The translations under genes were made by a program, and so were the position numbers. Below, piece by piece: positions 17,236-25,772 of a stretch of 28,041 nt of DNA. The notes beneath the pieces are model-generated. The model was not told where the DNA came from. It made no database searches and saw only the letters and a list, made by a program, of their open reading frames with translations. This DNA comes from JAQICB01 sp046482735. Its GTDB lineage: Bacteria > Bacteroidota > Bacteroidia > Bacteroidales > UBA1715. Each line of letters begins with the position of its first letter. Position 1 is the stretch's first letter. The stretch spans positions 1 to 28,041 of the forward strand of contig JAWOEL010000083.1 in the NCBI GenBank assembly GCA_046482735.1, in the 5' to 3' direction.

Positions 17236-18495
17236 ATGAAAAACTTTTTATTATTATTTTTATTTAATTTTTGTGTGTCTTGTATTGGTCTTTCTCAGTC
17301 TTTTTCAAACACTCTTTTTTCGCAGGATATAGCTTCTGTTCAGTTTTATCAAACAGGTAATGAATTGTCTGCTCCGATTGTTCCTTTGGTGGGGAATAAA
17401 AGTTTAACGGTTGAATTTGATTATCTTGGAGATGATATGCCTGATTTCTTTTATACAATAACATTATGTGATAAACACTGGAATCAGTCTTCTTTGTTGC
17501 AGATAGATTATTTGAATACGATAGGAGTTCATTATTTTGAACAGGTTCAACATTCGGTTAATACTCATGTAAATTATATACATTATTCTACAACATTTCC
17601 CAATAATGATTTGAATATTCTAAAATCGGGTAATTATATACTTCAGGTATTTAAAGAGGGGGAGCAGAGAGTACCCGTATTTCAATCACGATTTATGGTT
17701 ATAGAGCAGGTAGTTCGAACAGAGGCTAGTCTGTCTCGAGCTTCTGCTGTTGAATATATGGATACACATCAGGAATTGGATATGACTATTTATACGCATG
17801 GTTTTGAGATAACAAATCCAGAGGATGATTTGCATGTATTGTATATGCAAAATGGTCGGTGGGATAATGTGATACAAGGTTTATCTCCGAGCTATATTAG
17901 TGATGGGGAAATTGAATATGATTATGAGCGTGAAAATGTGTTTGAGGGTGGGAGAGAGTTTCATCATTTTTCGTGTAAAAATTTGAATGTAGCTCATGAA
18001 AATGTGGAAACAATTATGTTTGAAGATTCTTTATATGCCGTGTATGTAAAACCTAATGAGATAGGTTTGTATAAAACATATGCCTCGGATTCTGATTTAA
18101 ACGGGTATTTTTTGCCGGCTTATCAGGGTGCACAAAATGCAGATACAGATGCTGATTATGTTAAAGTATACGTTACTTTACCTTATACTAATACATTTGA
18201 TGCAGATACAATATCATTGTATGTATGTGGGCAGTTTAATATGTGGCAGCTAAACGAGCAAAACCGAATGGAGTATAATGTTGAAAAACAACAATACACA
18301 TCATCATTACTTTTAAAACAAGGATATTACGATTATATTATTGGATACACCAGTTCCAATACCAGTGGATTGCAAACATATGAAACAGAGGGGTCATTTT
18401 ATCAAACCAAAAATGAATATGATGTGTTTGTTTACTATTATGATTTTTCTGAACAATACGATCGGATTATTGGATATATGCATATGGAAGATTGA
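17236..18495 (+). CDS. type IX secretion system plug protein (DUF5103)
   Basis: About 419 residues, beginning with a signal peptide (MKNFLLLFLFNFCVSCIGLSQ). The protein is built of beta-sandwich domains. The N-terminal domain has the typical DUF5103 text (LFSQDIASVQFYQTGNELSAPIVPL, LTVEFDYLGDD, FYTITLCDKHWNQSSLLQIDYL, YIHYSTTFPN), and the C-terminal domain ends YDVFVYYYDFSEQYDRIIGY. In the Flavobacterium T9SS structure, a protein of this family closes the periplasmic end of the SprA translocon when no cargo is engaged. The frame opens 11 codons earlier (17203), but the start at 17236 puts the signal peptide at the N-terminus. It is convergent with the metallophosphoesterase, with 51 bases between. 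Its presence agrees with the type B cargo protein at 5236-6765. Confidence 0.9.
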   Translation: MKNFLLLFLFNFCVSCIGLSQSFSNTLFSQDIASVQFYQTGNELSAPIVPLVGNKSLTVEFDYLGDDMPDFFYTITLCDKHWNQSSLLQIDYLNTIGVHYFEQVQHSVNTHVNYIHYSTTFPNNDLNILKSGNYILQVFKEGEQRVPVFQSRFMVIEQVVRTEASLSRASAVEYMDTHQELDMTIYTHGFEITNPEDDLHVLYMQNGRWDNVIQGLSPSYISDGEIEYDYERENVFEGGREFHHFSCKNLNVAHENVETIMFEDSLYAVYVKPNEIGLYKTYASDSDLNGYFLPAYQGAQNADTDADYVKVYVTLPYTNTFDADTISLYVCGQFNMWQLNEQNRMEYNVEKQQYTSSLLLKQGYYDYIIGYTSSNTSGLQTYETEGSFYQTKNEYDVFVYYYDFSEQYDRIIGYMHMED

Positions 18496-18546
18496 GGTGA
18501 TTTCTTTTACGAAATATACTGTAAAATGAGTAGTTTGAATAGTAGC

Positions 18547-19677
18547 TTATTCAAATGTAACAGAAAACACGACAACCTCCGGGTGATTTCCGATACGCAC
18601 AGTTGGTCCCCATGTACCGAAACCGGATGATACATAAAAATGACTGTTTTCTTTTTGCAAATAGCCCCAACTCAACTCAAAAATGGCATCGGTAATATAA
18701 TTAAACGGCCATAATTGTCCGTTATGTGTATGTCCGGAAAGATGAAGGTCTACACCTGCTTGTGTAGGTTTGTCTAAATTATATGGTTGATGATCCATAA
18801 CAATTATTGGTTTGTTGTGGTTGAGATTGTGCAATAAGGAATCCAATGTTTTTCGTGTGCCGCCATGGATATCTTTTCGTCCTACTATTTGTATACCATT
18901 AGTGAGCGTAACATGTGTATCGTACAAAATAGGGATGTTAATATTTTGGAAATAATCAAGAGTTTTATCAATTCCTCCAATATGTTCATGATTGCCCGAA
19001 ATTCCGAATACACCATAGGGAGTGTTAATTTTTTGCAGATGATTCCCTAAGCGTTTTCTGAGCACAGGTTTTATGTCACCATCTACTATATCACCGCATA
19101 ATAGTACTACATCGGGGTTTTGTTCATCTACAATGTTCAAAAACTTTTCTTCCCATTTTCTGCCAATTATGGGGCCGAGATGAATATCTGATGCCATAAG
19201 AATTCGGAATGTTTGAGATCCTTCAACCTGTTTGTGAATGGTAAGAGGAATTTCTTTTACCCGAATATTTTTCGCATTAATATGTCCTAAAAGAACGGTA
19301 ATGCATACCGCTATAATTATACATATACCCAAAAATGTTTTATGCGATTGTGAAAAATCGGGTAAAAAATGTATAAAATGATTCAACATTCGTATAATAT
19401 CTATACATACAGCAGCAATTATGAAGTATAGCAAAAACGCTAACCAGCTGGTGCCAATGCGTAAAACCCATTCACTAAAAGCAGAGGAAAAGTTCCGCTC
19501 CAGAAGCATTCCTATTATGAAAAGAGAGCTTACGAATATGTAAGCACACGTAAACCATTTTTTTACAGATCCTGTTGTTGAAAATACTTGAACACCACGA
19601 ATGTATAAATAATAGTTTGCAAGAGAATATATGGTAAAAACAATTAAAAAGAACATACCTATTTGAATGTGTTTCAT
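18547..19677 (-). CDS. membrane-anchored metallophosphoesterase (YaeI/YkuE type)
   Basis: A 376-residue protein with an N-terminal membrane part of about four helices (residues ~5-25, 40-60, 72-100, 118-137), followed by a calcineurin-like phosphoesterase domain (about 155-376). The metal and catalytic motifs are complete: MASDIHLGP (D-x-H), LLCGDIVDGD (GD), GISGNHEHIGG (GNHE), IIVMDHQP (H) and LSGHTHNGQLWPF (GHxH). Relatives hydrolyse phosphodiesters and pyrophosphates, including lipid A precursors such as UDP-diacylglucosamine, but substrate cannot be assigned here. The domain would face the side set by an even number of helices. A 14-bp palindrome covers its start codon. The remains of a fic gene lie immediately upstream on the same strand. 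Confidence 0.92.
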   Translation of the reverse strand: MKHIQIGMFFLIVFTIYSLANYYLYIRGVQVFSTTGSVKKWFTCAYIFVSSLFIIGMLLERNFSSAFSEWVLRIGTSWLAFLLYFIIAAVCIDIIRMLNHFIHFLPDFSQSHKTFLGICIIIAVCITVLLGHINAKNIRVKEIPLTIHKQVEGSQTFRILMASDIHLGPIIGRKWEEKFLNIVDEQNPDVVLLCGDIVDGDIKPVLRKRLGNHLQKINTPYGVFGISGNHEHIGGIDKTLDYFQNINIPILYDTHVTLTNGIQIVGRKDIHGGTRKTLDSLLHNLNHNKPIIVMDHQPYNLDKPTQAGVDLHLSGHTHNGQLWPFNYITDAIFELSWGYLQKENSHFYVSSGFGTWGPTVRIGNHPEVVVFSVTFE

Positions 19678-19689
19678 AACGTACGTTAT
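19676..19689. promoter_or_regulatory. 14-bp perfect palindrome over the metallophosphoesterase start
   Basis: ATAACGTACGTTAT is a perfect inverted repeat overlapping the start codon at 19677-19675. Position suits a repressor site or a translation-blocking hairpin, but no known operator is recognised. Confidence 0.3.
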
Positions 19690-19824
19690 AATTTAAAAAA
19701 CGCTGTGAATATAAAGTTTTTTTTGATTGTGAGCATATATATTGATGTTTTTTTGTGTATTGTTTTTCTGTGGTGAAATTATGACATGGATATCGGGACG
19801 TACGGTGATTCCGCCATATGCTTT

Positions 19825-20856
19825 CTATTTTTTTTGTCAATAAGTTAAATAGTTCTTCGTTAATATAATAATTTCCAGTCCCTAATTTATTTTTTCGCAG
19901 CATTGTATCATCCGCTAATTTGTTTAAATAATTTGCAGCTGTCAATTTTGAAACTCCACTGTCATTTACCACGAACTCAATTTTTGTATACGGGTGTTTG
20001 AATAAATTATTTAGCAAATCTTGACTGTAAAACTTATAATTATCACGAAGTCGATGTTTGTAGTCAAGCATCAATCCTTTACTATTTATAATCAATTCAA
20101 TTGTTTCTCGTGCCGTTTCTTCAACTCCTTTAATCATAAATAAAACCCAATCCTTTCACAAGTTTTCGTCTCGCACCTTTCGCAAATATCGATAATAATC
20201 AGGTTTATGTTTGATGATATAATTGTTCAAATATAATATGGGCAAAGTCTGCAATTTTTCCAGAATCAAATAGAGAATATTTATTATCCTGCCAGTCCTA
20301 CCATTTTCATCGTAAAATGGATGAATACTCTCAAACTGAAAGCGAATTATTGCCATTTTTATCAAAAGGTCACAATTTTCAAGCTCTGAATCATTAATAT
20401 ACTTTTCAAGATTTGCCATTAGTTTCATTATTTCCTCATAATCTTGTGGCGGAGTGTGAATTGTCTCCCCAGTTGCCGCATTTTTCAATGCAGTCTCTGG
20501 AAGTTTTCTAAATCCAGCCTTGTTATCTTCAAGTACTTCCTGAATTTGTAAAATACTCATTTTTGTCAGCAATCCCGTTTGAGTGATTAACACAAATCCT
20601 TTCTTAAGAGCTGAAATATAGTTCTAAACTTCTTTTGCTTGCAATGATTTATAAGCATCAAAATTTAATTCCGATTTATATAAATCATCATGCGTTGTGA
20701 CTATATTCTCAATCGCTGAACTATCCTTTGCTTCTTGTAATCCAAGGGTATTAATCAGAATGTTCTGGTTGGTAATTGTCGATGCAATGCTTTCAAAACT
20801 CTCTTTGTTTCTAAATCAATGGTTAACGGTAATTCTGCTAATCCCCAAGAATCCAT
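19825..20856 (-). pseudogene. Fic family protein (AMP-transferase type), degraded
   Basis: Reading the minus strand from the ATG at 20856, the text of a Fic/DOC protein with a C-terminal winged helix is recognisable throughout, but broken at several points. The N-terminal LAELPLTIDLETKR loses about 15 residues and its frame near 20785-20800. It resumes as ASTITNQNILINTLGLQEAK and SSAIENIVTTHDDLYKSELN (inhibitory S/TxxxE/G-like helix region). A TAG at 20626-20624 replaces an expected Gln (KEV*NYI). The Fic motif reads HPFYDENGRTGR where HPFxDGNGRxxR is expected, so the anion-binding loop glycine is Glu. A TGA at 20158-20156 replaces an expected Trp before DWVLFMIKG. The winged-helix end (SKLTAANYLNKLADD, GTGNYYINEELFNLLTKK) has lost its TAG stop by one extra A in a poly-A run at 19828-19835, so the frame runs on to 19475. 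Non-functional. Confidence 0.88.
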
Positions 20857-21123
20857 TTGTAAAGTATTTTTAAAAATCTATACAATAATAAAGCCTATTG
20901 TAAATAAAATAAAAAATTCTTCACATTTAATCAGCCGTTATGTATAAAAAACTCATAAATCTATGCAGAAGGCTATTTCTGGGTCAGCACTCCAATTAAC
21001 GGTAAAATTAATCATCTAATTATCAGCTATTTATATTTTATATCAACTTTTTAAATTTTCGTGTCACCATTTTTTACCGTCAGCCTCAACATTTATCTGA
21101 AGTATAATCGGTAGGGGGATTGA
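20857..21123. other. AT-rich intergenic region, no gene seen
   Basis: About 270 bases between the fic remnant and the first palindrome-cluster repeat. All frames are short, and I see no RNA gene or clear terminator. A run of five G at about 21115-21119 directly precedes the repeat. Confidence 0.5.
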
Positions 21124-21286
21124 GTCTCAACCACAGCGTGGTTGTATGTCTGTAGAAAATCGCACATCATTCATGTTATTTCACGACTTCGGAGGATGTC
21201 GTATGTTGTTGATGTATGAATCCTACGGATTCAGGAACACGACTTCTATTATTTTTCCTATAGATATTCGACTCCTACTGGAGTCG
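21124..21286. repeat. palindrome-cluster repeat, copy 1 (163 bp)
   Basis: Directly repeated at 26047-26210 in the same orientation. It contains a chain of hairpins: CAACCACAGCGTGGTTG, CGACTTCGG/GATGTCG, GAATCCTACGGATTC, and CGACTCCTACTGGAGTCG at the right end. The copy is slightly decayed: the closing stem that is TCTGTAGAAA/TTTCTACAGA in the other copy reads CCTATAGA here. It has no coding potential and looks like a MITE/REP-type clustered palindrome element. Confidence 0.85.
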
Positions 21287-21639
21287 GTTTAGGACTAAAC
21301 ACATAATATTTTTTATGATTCAAACTTGTAATGTGAGCTCAACACAAGAGGATATGAATCCTTGTATTCATATTATCAAACACATCGCTCTCTATTTTGC
21401 TAAACCACCGTATACGCGACCCGTACAGCCTGTTCCGGCATATTGTGGAAAAACAATGGTTTAAGATGTTCTCCGATAGGTTAATAGACTATCGGCGGTC
21501 TATTAGATTGTGTTTTCGTGCTTTATTCTTCGCAGTCTGTCAGTGTGATTGGGCAGCCATACTCTTTGACAAGTTTCGGTCTGTGTGTCAGTGTTTTGGG
21601 CGACTTGGCAATGTGTATGGTTGCAAAGGGTTGGCATTA
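21287..21639. other. intergenic region with three hairpins, no supported gene
   Basis: Moderately GC-rich compared with surroundings. It holds an 8-bp stem hairpin (21352-21373, ATATGAAT/ATTCATAT) and two overlapping hairpins at 21473-21505 described separately. One 91-codon plus-strand frame (21397-21672) crosses it but has Cys/Phe/Arg-rich text unlike a protein, lacks a start context and overlaps the nuclease gene end, so it is not called. Confidence 0.5.
21473..21505. promoter_or_regulatory. pair of mutually exclusive hairpins
   Basis: CCGATAG (21473-21479) pairs with CTATCGG (21489-21495), while TAATAGAC (21482-21489) pairs with GTCTATTA (21498-21505). The two perfect stems share bases and cannot form together, the layout of an RNA switch. 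It lies about 135 bases past the stop of the nuclease gene on that transcript. Confidence 0.4.
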
Positions 21640-22302
21640 TCAATTAGCAAAATCAAACATCAAATGATATAGTTTTAATTCCTTATTTTTCACTGTCATA
21701 TGATTTGAACAGTAATGAAAATCAAAGTTGTTAATGAAATTTATTTTTGTAAGTAATTCTGTTGTATTAATATGCTTGAAATTATTCTCTAAAAGGTAAT
21801 TGATATCTTCAATATTACTATGAATATCCATTGGTTCAATTACAAAACCAACCATTGCATTTAGCTTATAATAAGACGAATAAAATCCAGTTGTAAATCT
21901 TTGAATTCCATTGTCAATATATTTATAGTTTAACCCAGATACACCTCGTCGTGCATGATTATCTAATCGCTTACATTCAAGTATGTAATATGCTACATCG
22001 GATATAAAAGGATTAATTGGCATGATACGTATATCAACTCGCCCGGTTGAACTATTTTCACTTATTTCTCTGTCAAAAAGGAAATTTTCCAAATTCAATG
22101 CCCTTTTTACCTCAGGGTTTTTCAAATAATCAAGCAATAGAATATCCCGAATTTTATTCTCATCATAAATTTGAATAGATACATTGCTAGCAATCATTTT
22201 TTTATAGCAAGTAGTAATTTTTGAAAGAATAGTTTGAAATACATGAGAACAAATATTATCCTTAAACACAAATTCGGAGGCATCCAACTTATTTTCTTCC
22301 AT
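21640..22302 (-). CDS. probable PD-(D/E)XK restriction endonuclease
   Basis: A 220-residue protein without a close family that I recognise, but with a clear PD-(D/E)XK nuclease core. It has an upstream acidic residue in FLFDRE (E79), then GRVDIRI with D90, then the strand YYILECKRL with E109 and K111, the spacing and hydrophobic flanks typical of restriction-like nucleases. After the core come GLNYKYIDNGIQRFTTGFYS and helices rich in Asn/Ile. It overlaps the end of the methyltransferase gene by 14 bases, so it is translated from the same message, and it ends the operon. Position next to a DNA adenine methyltransferase and a control protein argues that it is the cutting partner. It could instead act only on modified or phage DNA. 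Confidence 0.7.
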   Translation of the reverse strand: MEENKLDASEFVFKDNICSHVFQTILSKITTCYKKMIASNVSIQIYDENKIRDILLLDYLKNPEVKRALNLENFLFDREISENSSTGRVDIRIMPINPFISDVAYYILECKRLDNHARRGVSGLNYKYIDNGIQRFTTGFYSSYYKLNAMVGFVIEPMDIHSNIEDINYLLENNFKHINTTELLTKINFINNFDFHYCSNHMTVKNKELKLYHLMFDFAN

Positions 22303-25300
22303 AAGTCCTCCTATTTGTTTTTAGAATAGCATCCATAAATTCATCCACATCCTGATAGCCAATAGCTTTATGCCATAATCTTTTCTCGTTTGGCTTAAAA
22401 ATATAAAAGAAATCCTTTTCAAATCCACGGAGGTCTTTTTGAACAAATAGTTTATCTGTAATCTTTTGCGATGACAATTCAGTAGCTTTTGACAAAACTT
22501 TTTCTTTTGCTTTATTTTCCCAAATAATGCTTTGTTGTGACTTATTTTGGGGAACTACCTTAAAAAACATTCCTATAATTTGCTTTGAATGCCAAATTTC
22601 AACAATAAATTGTTGTTTTTTAGTATTTAACGGTACACTAAAGCGGTCGATAAATAATTGTGCGTATGATTCAATACCAGAGTCTCCAATTTTTACAGGC
22701 TCAAAATGCTTCTCAAAACCAGTATGTTGCATTTGTACTGGAATTACAACATTTATAGCATAATCAATCAAGGCAGTCTCTGATTTTGAGAAATTAAAAG
22801 TCGATAGAATTTCTTTGATTAGTTTAGCCTTACCTCTTGAAATCTTCTGATTCAATGAAGGGGTTGCATTAATTTTAATTGAATGTAATTCACTGTATTG
22901 TTCTTGCAGCTCATCATATAGCTTTTCAATTTTTGGGCTGTAAGAGTATGGAATAGTCCATTTTTCATCGTCGTGAGATTCTTCACGCTCAATACCTGAA
23001 GACGAGAATGTTTGTAAAGCATAATAAGAAAAGAAAGAGGAATTTAATAATGCACTCATAACCTTTAATTGAGCAACATCTTTTTTATTTATGGCTTTAA
23101 TTGCTGTTAATGAGCTTCTAAAAACTAAGTCTTTATTGGAAATTGCAGATACAGATTTAAATTCATTCGAAATGCCTCCAGTTATTAATAACATTGGAGC
23201 TGTATATAAAATTTCTTTTCTTGGACGATGTGCTATCTTATTTTCCCAGATATTTGCAATATCTTCATTAATCCAAAACGGTTTGATGTCTCTACTTGTA
23301 TTTAAGAAAGGTTTTCCAATTAAATGTGATGCGTCATTATCATCGCCTCCTCCTACCATAACTCCTTGCCCTTTTATATATCTTGTTTCATCTTGCAACT
23401 CATTTTCTATTGAGGAGTAATTAGTTTTTAACCGATTAATTAAATTAAAGTCTAAGTAAGAACCATAAACCATAATTTTCCAAAGCCAATCATATTGCTT
23501 TAGCATTAACTGTTGAACTTCCTTGAAATCGGAACGATATAATGAGAATATTTTAAACAGTTTAAAAAAACTACTTGGTTTTAAGGAAATATATTTAATT
23601 ATATTTTTGCTCGTATTTTGATTTATTGCAGGTCTGTAAAATAATATAGCAGCAGGAGCAATTGCAGGGTCTTTTGATTTATCAAACACATGATGTCTTA
23701 CAGGAGCCAGCTCAAATACTTTTTGAATTTCAAAATTATTCAAAAAATATTGTCTAAACTTCTTGCCGTTTAGATTGTATAACACCTTACTAGTGACAAT
23801 AAGAGAAACTGAATTCACTATTGAAAAGTCACTTACTCTCAACAAAAACGCTTGTGCAATTTCTTTATTACTGATTGCGATTTGGTTCTCTGCTTTTAGA
23901 TTTTCCTTTTTCTCTCTTTTGTTTCTCTCCTTAATATATTCAACAAATAAAGGCGATTTTTCACCTTTGCCTCTTTTCCAAGGAGGATTTCCAATTATAA
24001 AATTTAATCTATTTTTTTTGAATATTTCGTTATACTTATGAGTGGTATTAAAAAAATCAGCTTCAAAAAAATTAGTGTTTAATAATTTAGGAAACTTGAA
24101 ATTTTCAATACTTGGAGGCTCTTGATAATCAAGTAAGGTTAATTGCAGTGAGAATATTGCAACTTGTATTGCCGAAAGATTTTTATCAATTCCAAAAATA
24201 TTATCAACGGCTAATTGTTTTAATACATTTTTAAATTCTTCAGAATCCTCTTTAATATTTGGATTTAGAGAAATGAATTTCTCAATAATTTTCCTAAGTG
24301 TCTCTACCAAAAATATCCCAGACCCACATGCTGGGTCTAAAACTCTACAGTTGTAGGTTTTTTGATTAGACGATAAATATGTTTCAACCGTTTCTGAAAG
24401 AATATAATCCACTAAAAATAGCGGAGTGTAATATGCACTATCTTCTTCTTGATTACCAATAAAAGATTCATATACATTACTAATAAACTCAATAGGAATT
24501 ATTGCAAAATCATATAATTTAAAAAATGATTTTTGACCATAACCTAAATCGTCTTCATTAAGGAGATTTATAATTGTTTCAAAACATCTGTCGGTTATAC
24601 TTTGATATTCTTTGTCTTTTAACAAAAACATATCTCCATTGAACTTTTTTTCAAGATATTTGAAGAATTTTATAGCATTTTCTTTTATTGATAGAATAGA
24701 GCATAAATATTCATTAGTTAGGTAACCACTTTTATTACCATACCCAATTTTAACTTCCCTATCAATAAGATATCGAACGAAAATAATTTTTCCAATAAGA
24801 GCATTAGCAATTGAAGCTTCAAGTTTATGTTCATTTATTAATATTTCTCGGGTAACACGAATATTTTTCAATAATTTAAAGTCAACTCTGTTTTCGTATA
24901 GTAATTCAGATTGATATTTTTCCCATGTTCTCCCTGTTACAATTTCAAAATAATTGAAGTCATTTAAGCACTCTTCGTTTCCAATAAATTGCAGCTCGGA
25001 TTTTTCTGTTAGATAAGTAAAGCCATTAAACACCTCAATTTTACTATCAAAAGCAAAGATTACAATGGGAGACTCATTAAAATTCCATAATGCTTTATGA
25101 ATATCCTTTGTGTTTTTTGGGTTTTCATAAAATAGAATTAATGGCTTATTATCAAAAATGAAAAATGCATCAGGGTTAAGTCTATTCCCGATTAGTCTTA
25201 CAATACGACTTGAAAATCGGCATTCTTTTTTCCATAAATCCTCTGACGTAATAAAGAGTCCATTTTCCTTATTAATACCCAGTTTGCCAATTATGTCAAG

Positions 25301-25312
25301 AATGTTTTTCAT
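22289..25312 (-). CDS. large N6-adenine DNA methyltransferase (type IIG/Eco57I-like)
   Basis: A 1007-residue protein. The N-terminal ~130 residues resemble a PD-(D/E)XK-type fused domain (LNPDAFFIFDNKPLILFYEN), but the expected ExK is not present, so it is probably not a working nuclease. A helical connector follows (about 130-280), then YESFIGNQEEDSAYYTPLFLVD, the SAM-binding motif DPACGSG at 326-332, GIDKNLSAIQVA (motif II/III region) and the catalytic NPPW at 442-445, the gamma-class adenine methylase motif. Residues ~500-1007 should hold target recognition and helical spacer. It would methylate adenine at N6 in a specific site. Its ATG follows the TAA of the control-protein gene with no gap (TAAATG), and its end overlaps the nuclease gene. 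Recognition sequence cannot be read. Confidence 0.88.
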   Translation of the reverse strand: MKNILDIIGKLGINKENGLFITSEDLWKKECRFSSRIVRLIGNRLNPDAFFIFDNKPLILFYENPKNTKDIHKALWNFNESPIVIFAFDSKIEVFNGFTYLTEKSELQFIGNEECLNDFNYFEIVTGRTWEKYQSELLYENRVDFKLLKNIRVTREILINEHKLEASIANALIGKIIFVRYLIDREVKIGYGNKSGYLTNEYLCSILSIKENAIKFFKYLEKKFNGDMFLLKDKEYQSITDRCFETIINLLNEDDLGYGQKSFFKLYDFAIIPIEFISNVYESFIGNQEEDSAYYTPLFLVDYILSETVETYLSSNQKTYNCRVLDPACGSGIFLVETLRKIIEKFISLNPNIKEDSEEFKNVLKQLAVDNIFGIDKNLSAIQVAIFSLQLTLLDYQEPPSIENFKFPKLLNTNFFEADFFNTTHKYNEIFKKNRLNFIIGNPPWKRGKGEKSPLFVEYIKERNKREKKENLKAENQIAISNKEIAQAFLLRVSDFSIVNSVSLIVTSKVLYNLNGKKFRQYFLNNFEIQKVFELAPVRHHVFDKSKDPAIAPAAILFYRPAINQNTSKNIIKYISLKPSSFFKLFKIFSLYRSDFKEVQQLMLKQYDWLWKIMVYGSYLDFNLINRLKTNYSSIENELQDETRYIKGQGVMVGGGDDNDASHLIGKPFLNTSRDIKPFWINEDIANIWENKIAHRPRKEILYTAPMLLITGGISNEFKSVSAISNKDLVFRSSLTAIKAINKKDVAQLKVMSALLNSSFFSYYALQTFSSSGIEREESHDDEKWTIPYSYSPKIEKLYDELQEQYSELHSIKINATPSLNQKISRGKAKLIKEILSTFNFSKSETALIDYAINVVIPVQMQHTGFEKHFEPVKIGDSGIESYAQLFIDRFSVPLNTKKQQFIVEIWHSKQIIGMFFKVVPQNKSQQSIIWENKAKEKVLSKATELSSQKITDKLFVQKDLRGFEKDFFYIFKPNEKRLWHKAIGYQDVDEFMDAILKTNRRTYGRK

Positions 25313-25543
25313 TTATAACTCTTGATTTTTTGTTTTTAGGTGACTTGGAGCAATTAATTCATGGATATCTACATTCAAAACCGCAGCAATATTGCCTAAT
25401 GTTTGTAAGGTAGCTTGAACTTTATTCGTACACCATCTGAAAATAGTGGTTTCATCCTTTCCTATTTTTTCTGCTAACCATCTATTTGTTTTTTCCTGCT
25501 TTGCAAGTACTATTTTTATTCTATTCTTAATCGTGTGGCTCAT
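25313..25543 (-). CDS. XRE-family control protein of the restriction-modification operon
   Basis: A 76-residue helix-turn-helix protein. The helices run IKNRIKIVLAKQEKTNRWLAEKIGKDETTIFRWCTNKVQATLQTLGNIAAVLNVDIHELI, with the turn around GKDETTIFRW. Size and position fit C proteins, which bind their own promoter to delay nuclease production until host DNA is methylated. It is the first gene of the operon, and its TAA abuts the ATG of the methyltransferase. The upstream region has an exact TAnnTTTG and a short inverted repeat (TTCAT...ATGAA) around it that could be the binding site. A simple XRE repressor from another element is the alternative. Confidence 0.8.
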   Translation of the reverse strand: MSHTIKNRIKIVLAKQEKTNRWLAEKIGKDETTIFRWCTNKVQATLQTLGNIAAVLNVDIHELIAPSHLKTKNQEL

Positions 25544-25583
25544 ATTATTTAGAGGATATTATCAAATAAAATAGCATTCATTA

Positions 25584-25591
25584 CAAATGTA
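25584..25591 (-). promoter_or_regulatory. candidate promoter (-7) and operator of the R-M operon
   Basis: The minus strand reads TACATTTG (TAnnTTTG), 41 bases before the control-protein ATG. It is bracketed by TTCAT and ATGAA, an inverted repeat within 19 bases, so a bound dimer would sit on the promoter. Confidence 0.4.
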
Positions 25592-25772
25592 TGAAAATCT
25601 TTTATTGAGCGAAAGGAATAAGCAACTTTTTTATTAACTGAAGAAATGGATAGAGGGGGGGCGGGTTAATAAATGTGTTGCTTGTGCGTTGGCATTAGCA
25701 TGAAACACAACGTTTGCGTGTAAGATTAGGCACGATTTTCGTGCATCGTTCCAGTCCGCATACACACCAGGG
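25592..25772. other. non-coding stretch upstream of the R-M operon
   Basis: Contains a run of seven G (about 25654-25660) and GC-richer text (GGTTAATAAATGTGTTGC, GCACGATTTTCGTGC hairpin at about 25726-25740). No frame looks like a protein. It weakly resembles the stretch before the second copy of the 205-bp repeat (~27546-27626), which also starts with a G run. Confidence 0.4.

Noticed and set aside
19475..19824. C-terminal extension of the fic reading frame into the metallophosphoesterase gene
   Set aside because: The natural stop (TAG at 19827-19825) is lost by one extra A. Downstream text is the wrong-frame reading of the next gene's membrane segments.
20156..20626. Stop codon reassignment (TAG as Gln, TGA as Trp) suggested by the fic gene
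   Set aside because: No other gene in the window needs it, housekeeping genes end at normal stops, and the same gene has a deletion and a changed active site, so decay explains it.
21397..21672. 91-codon plus-strand frame before the nuclease gene
   Set aside because: It overlaps the end of the nuclease gene, contains the competing hairpins, and the protein text (Cys/Phe/Arg-rich) looks like translated non-coding DNA.
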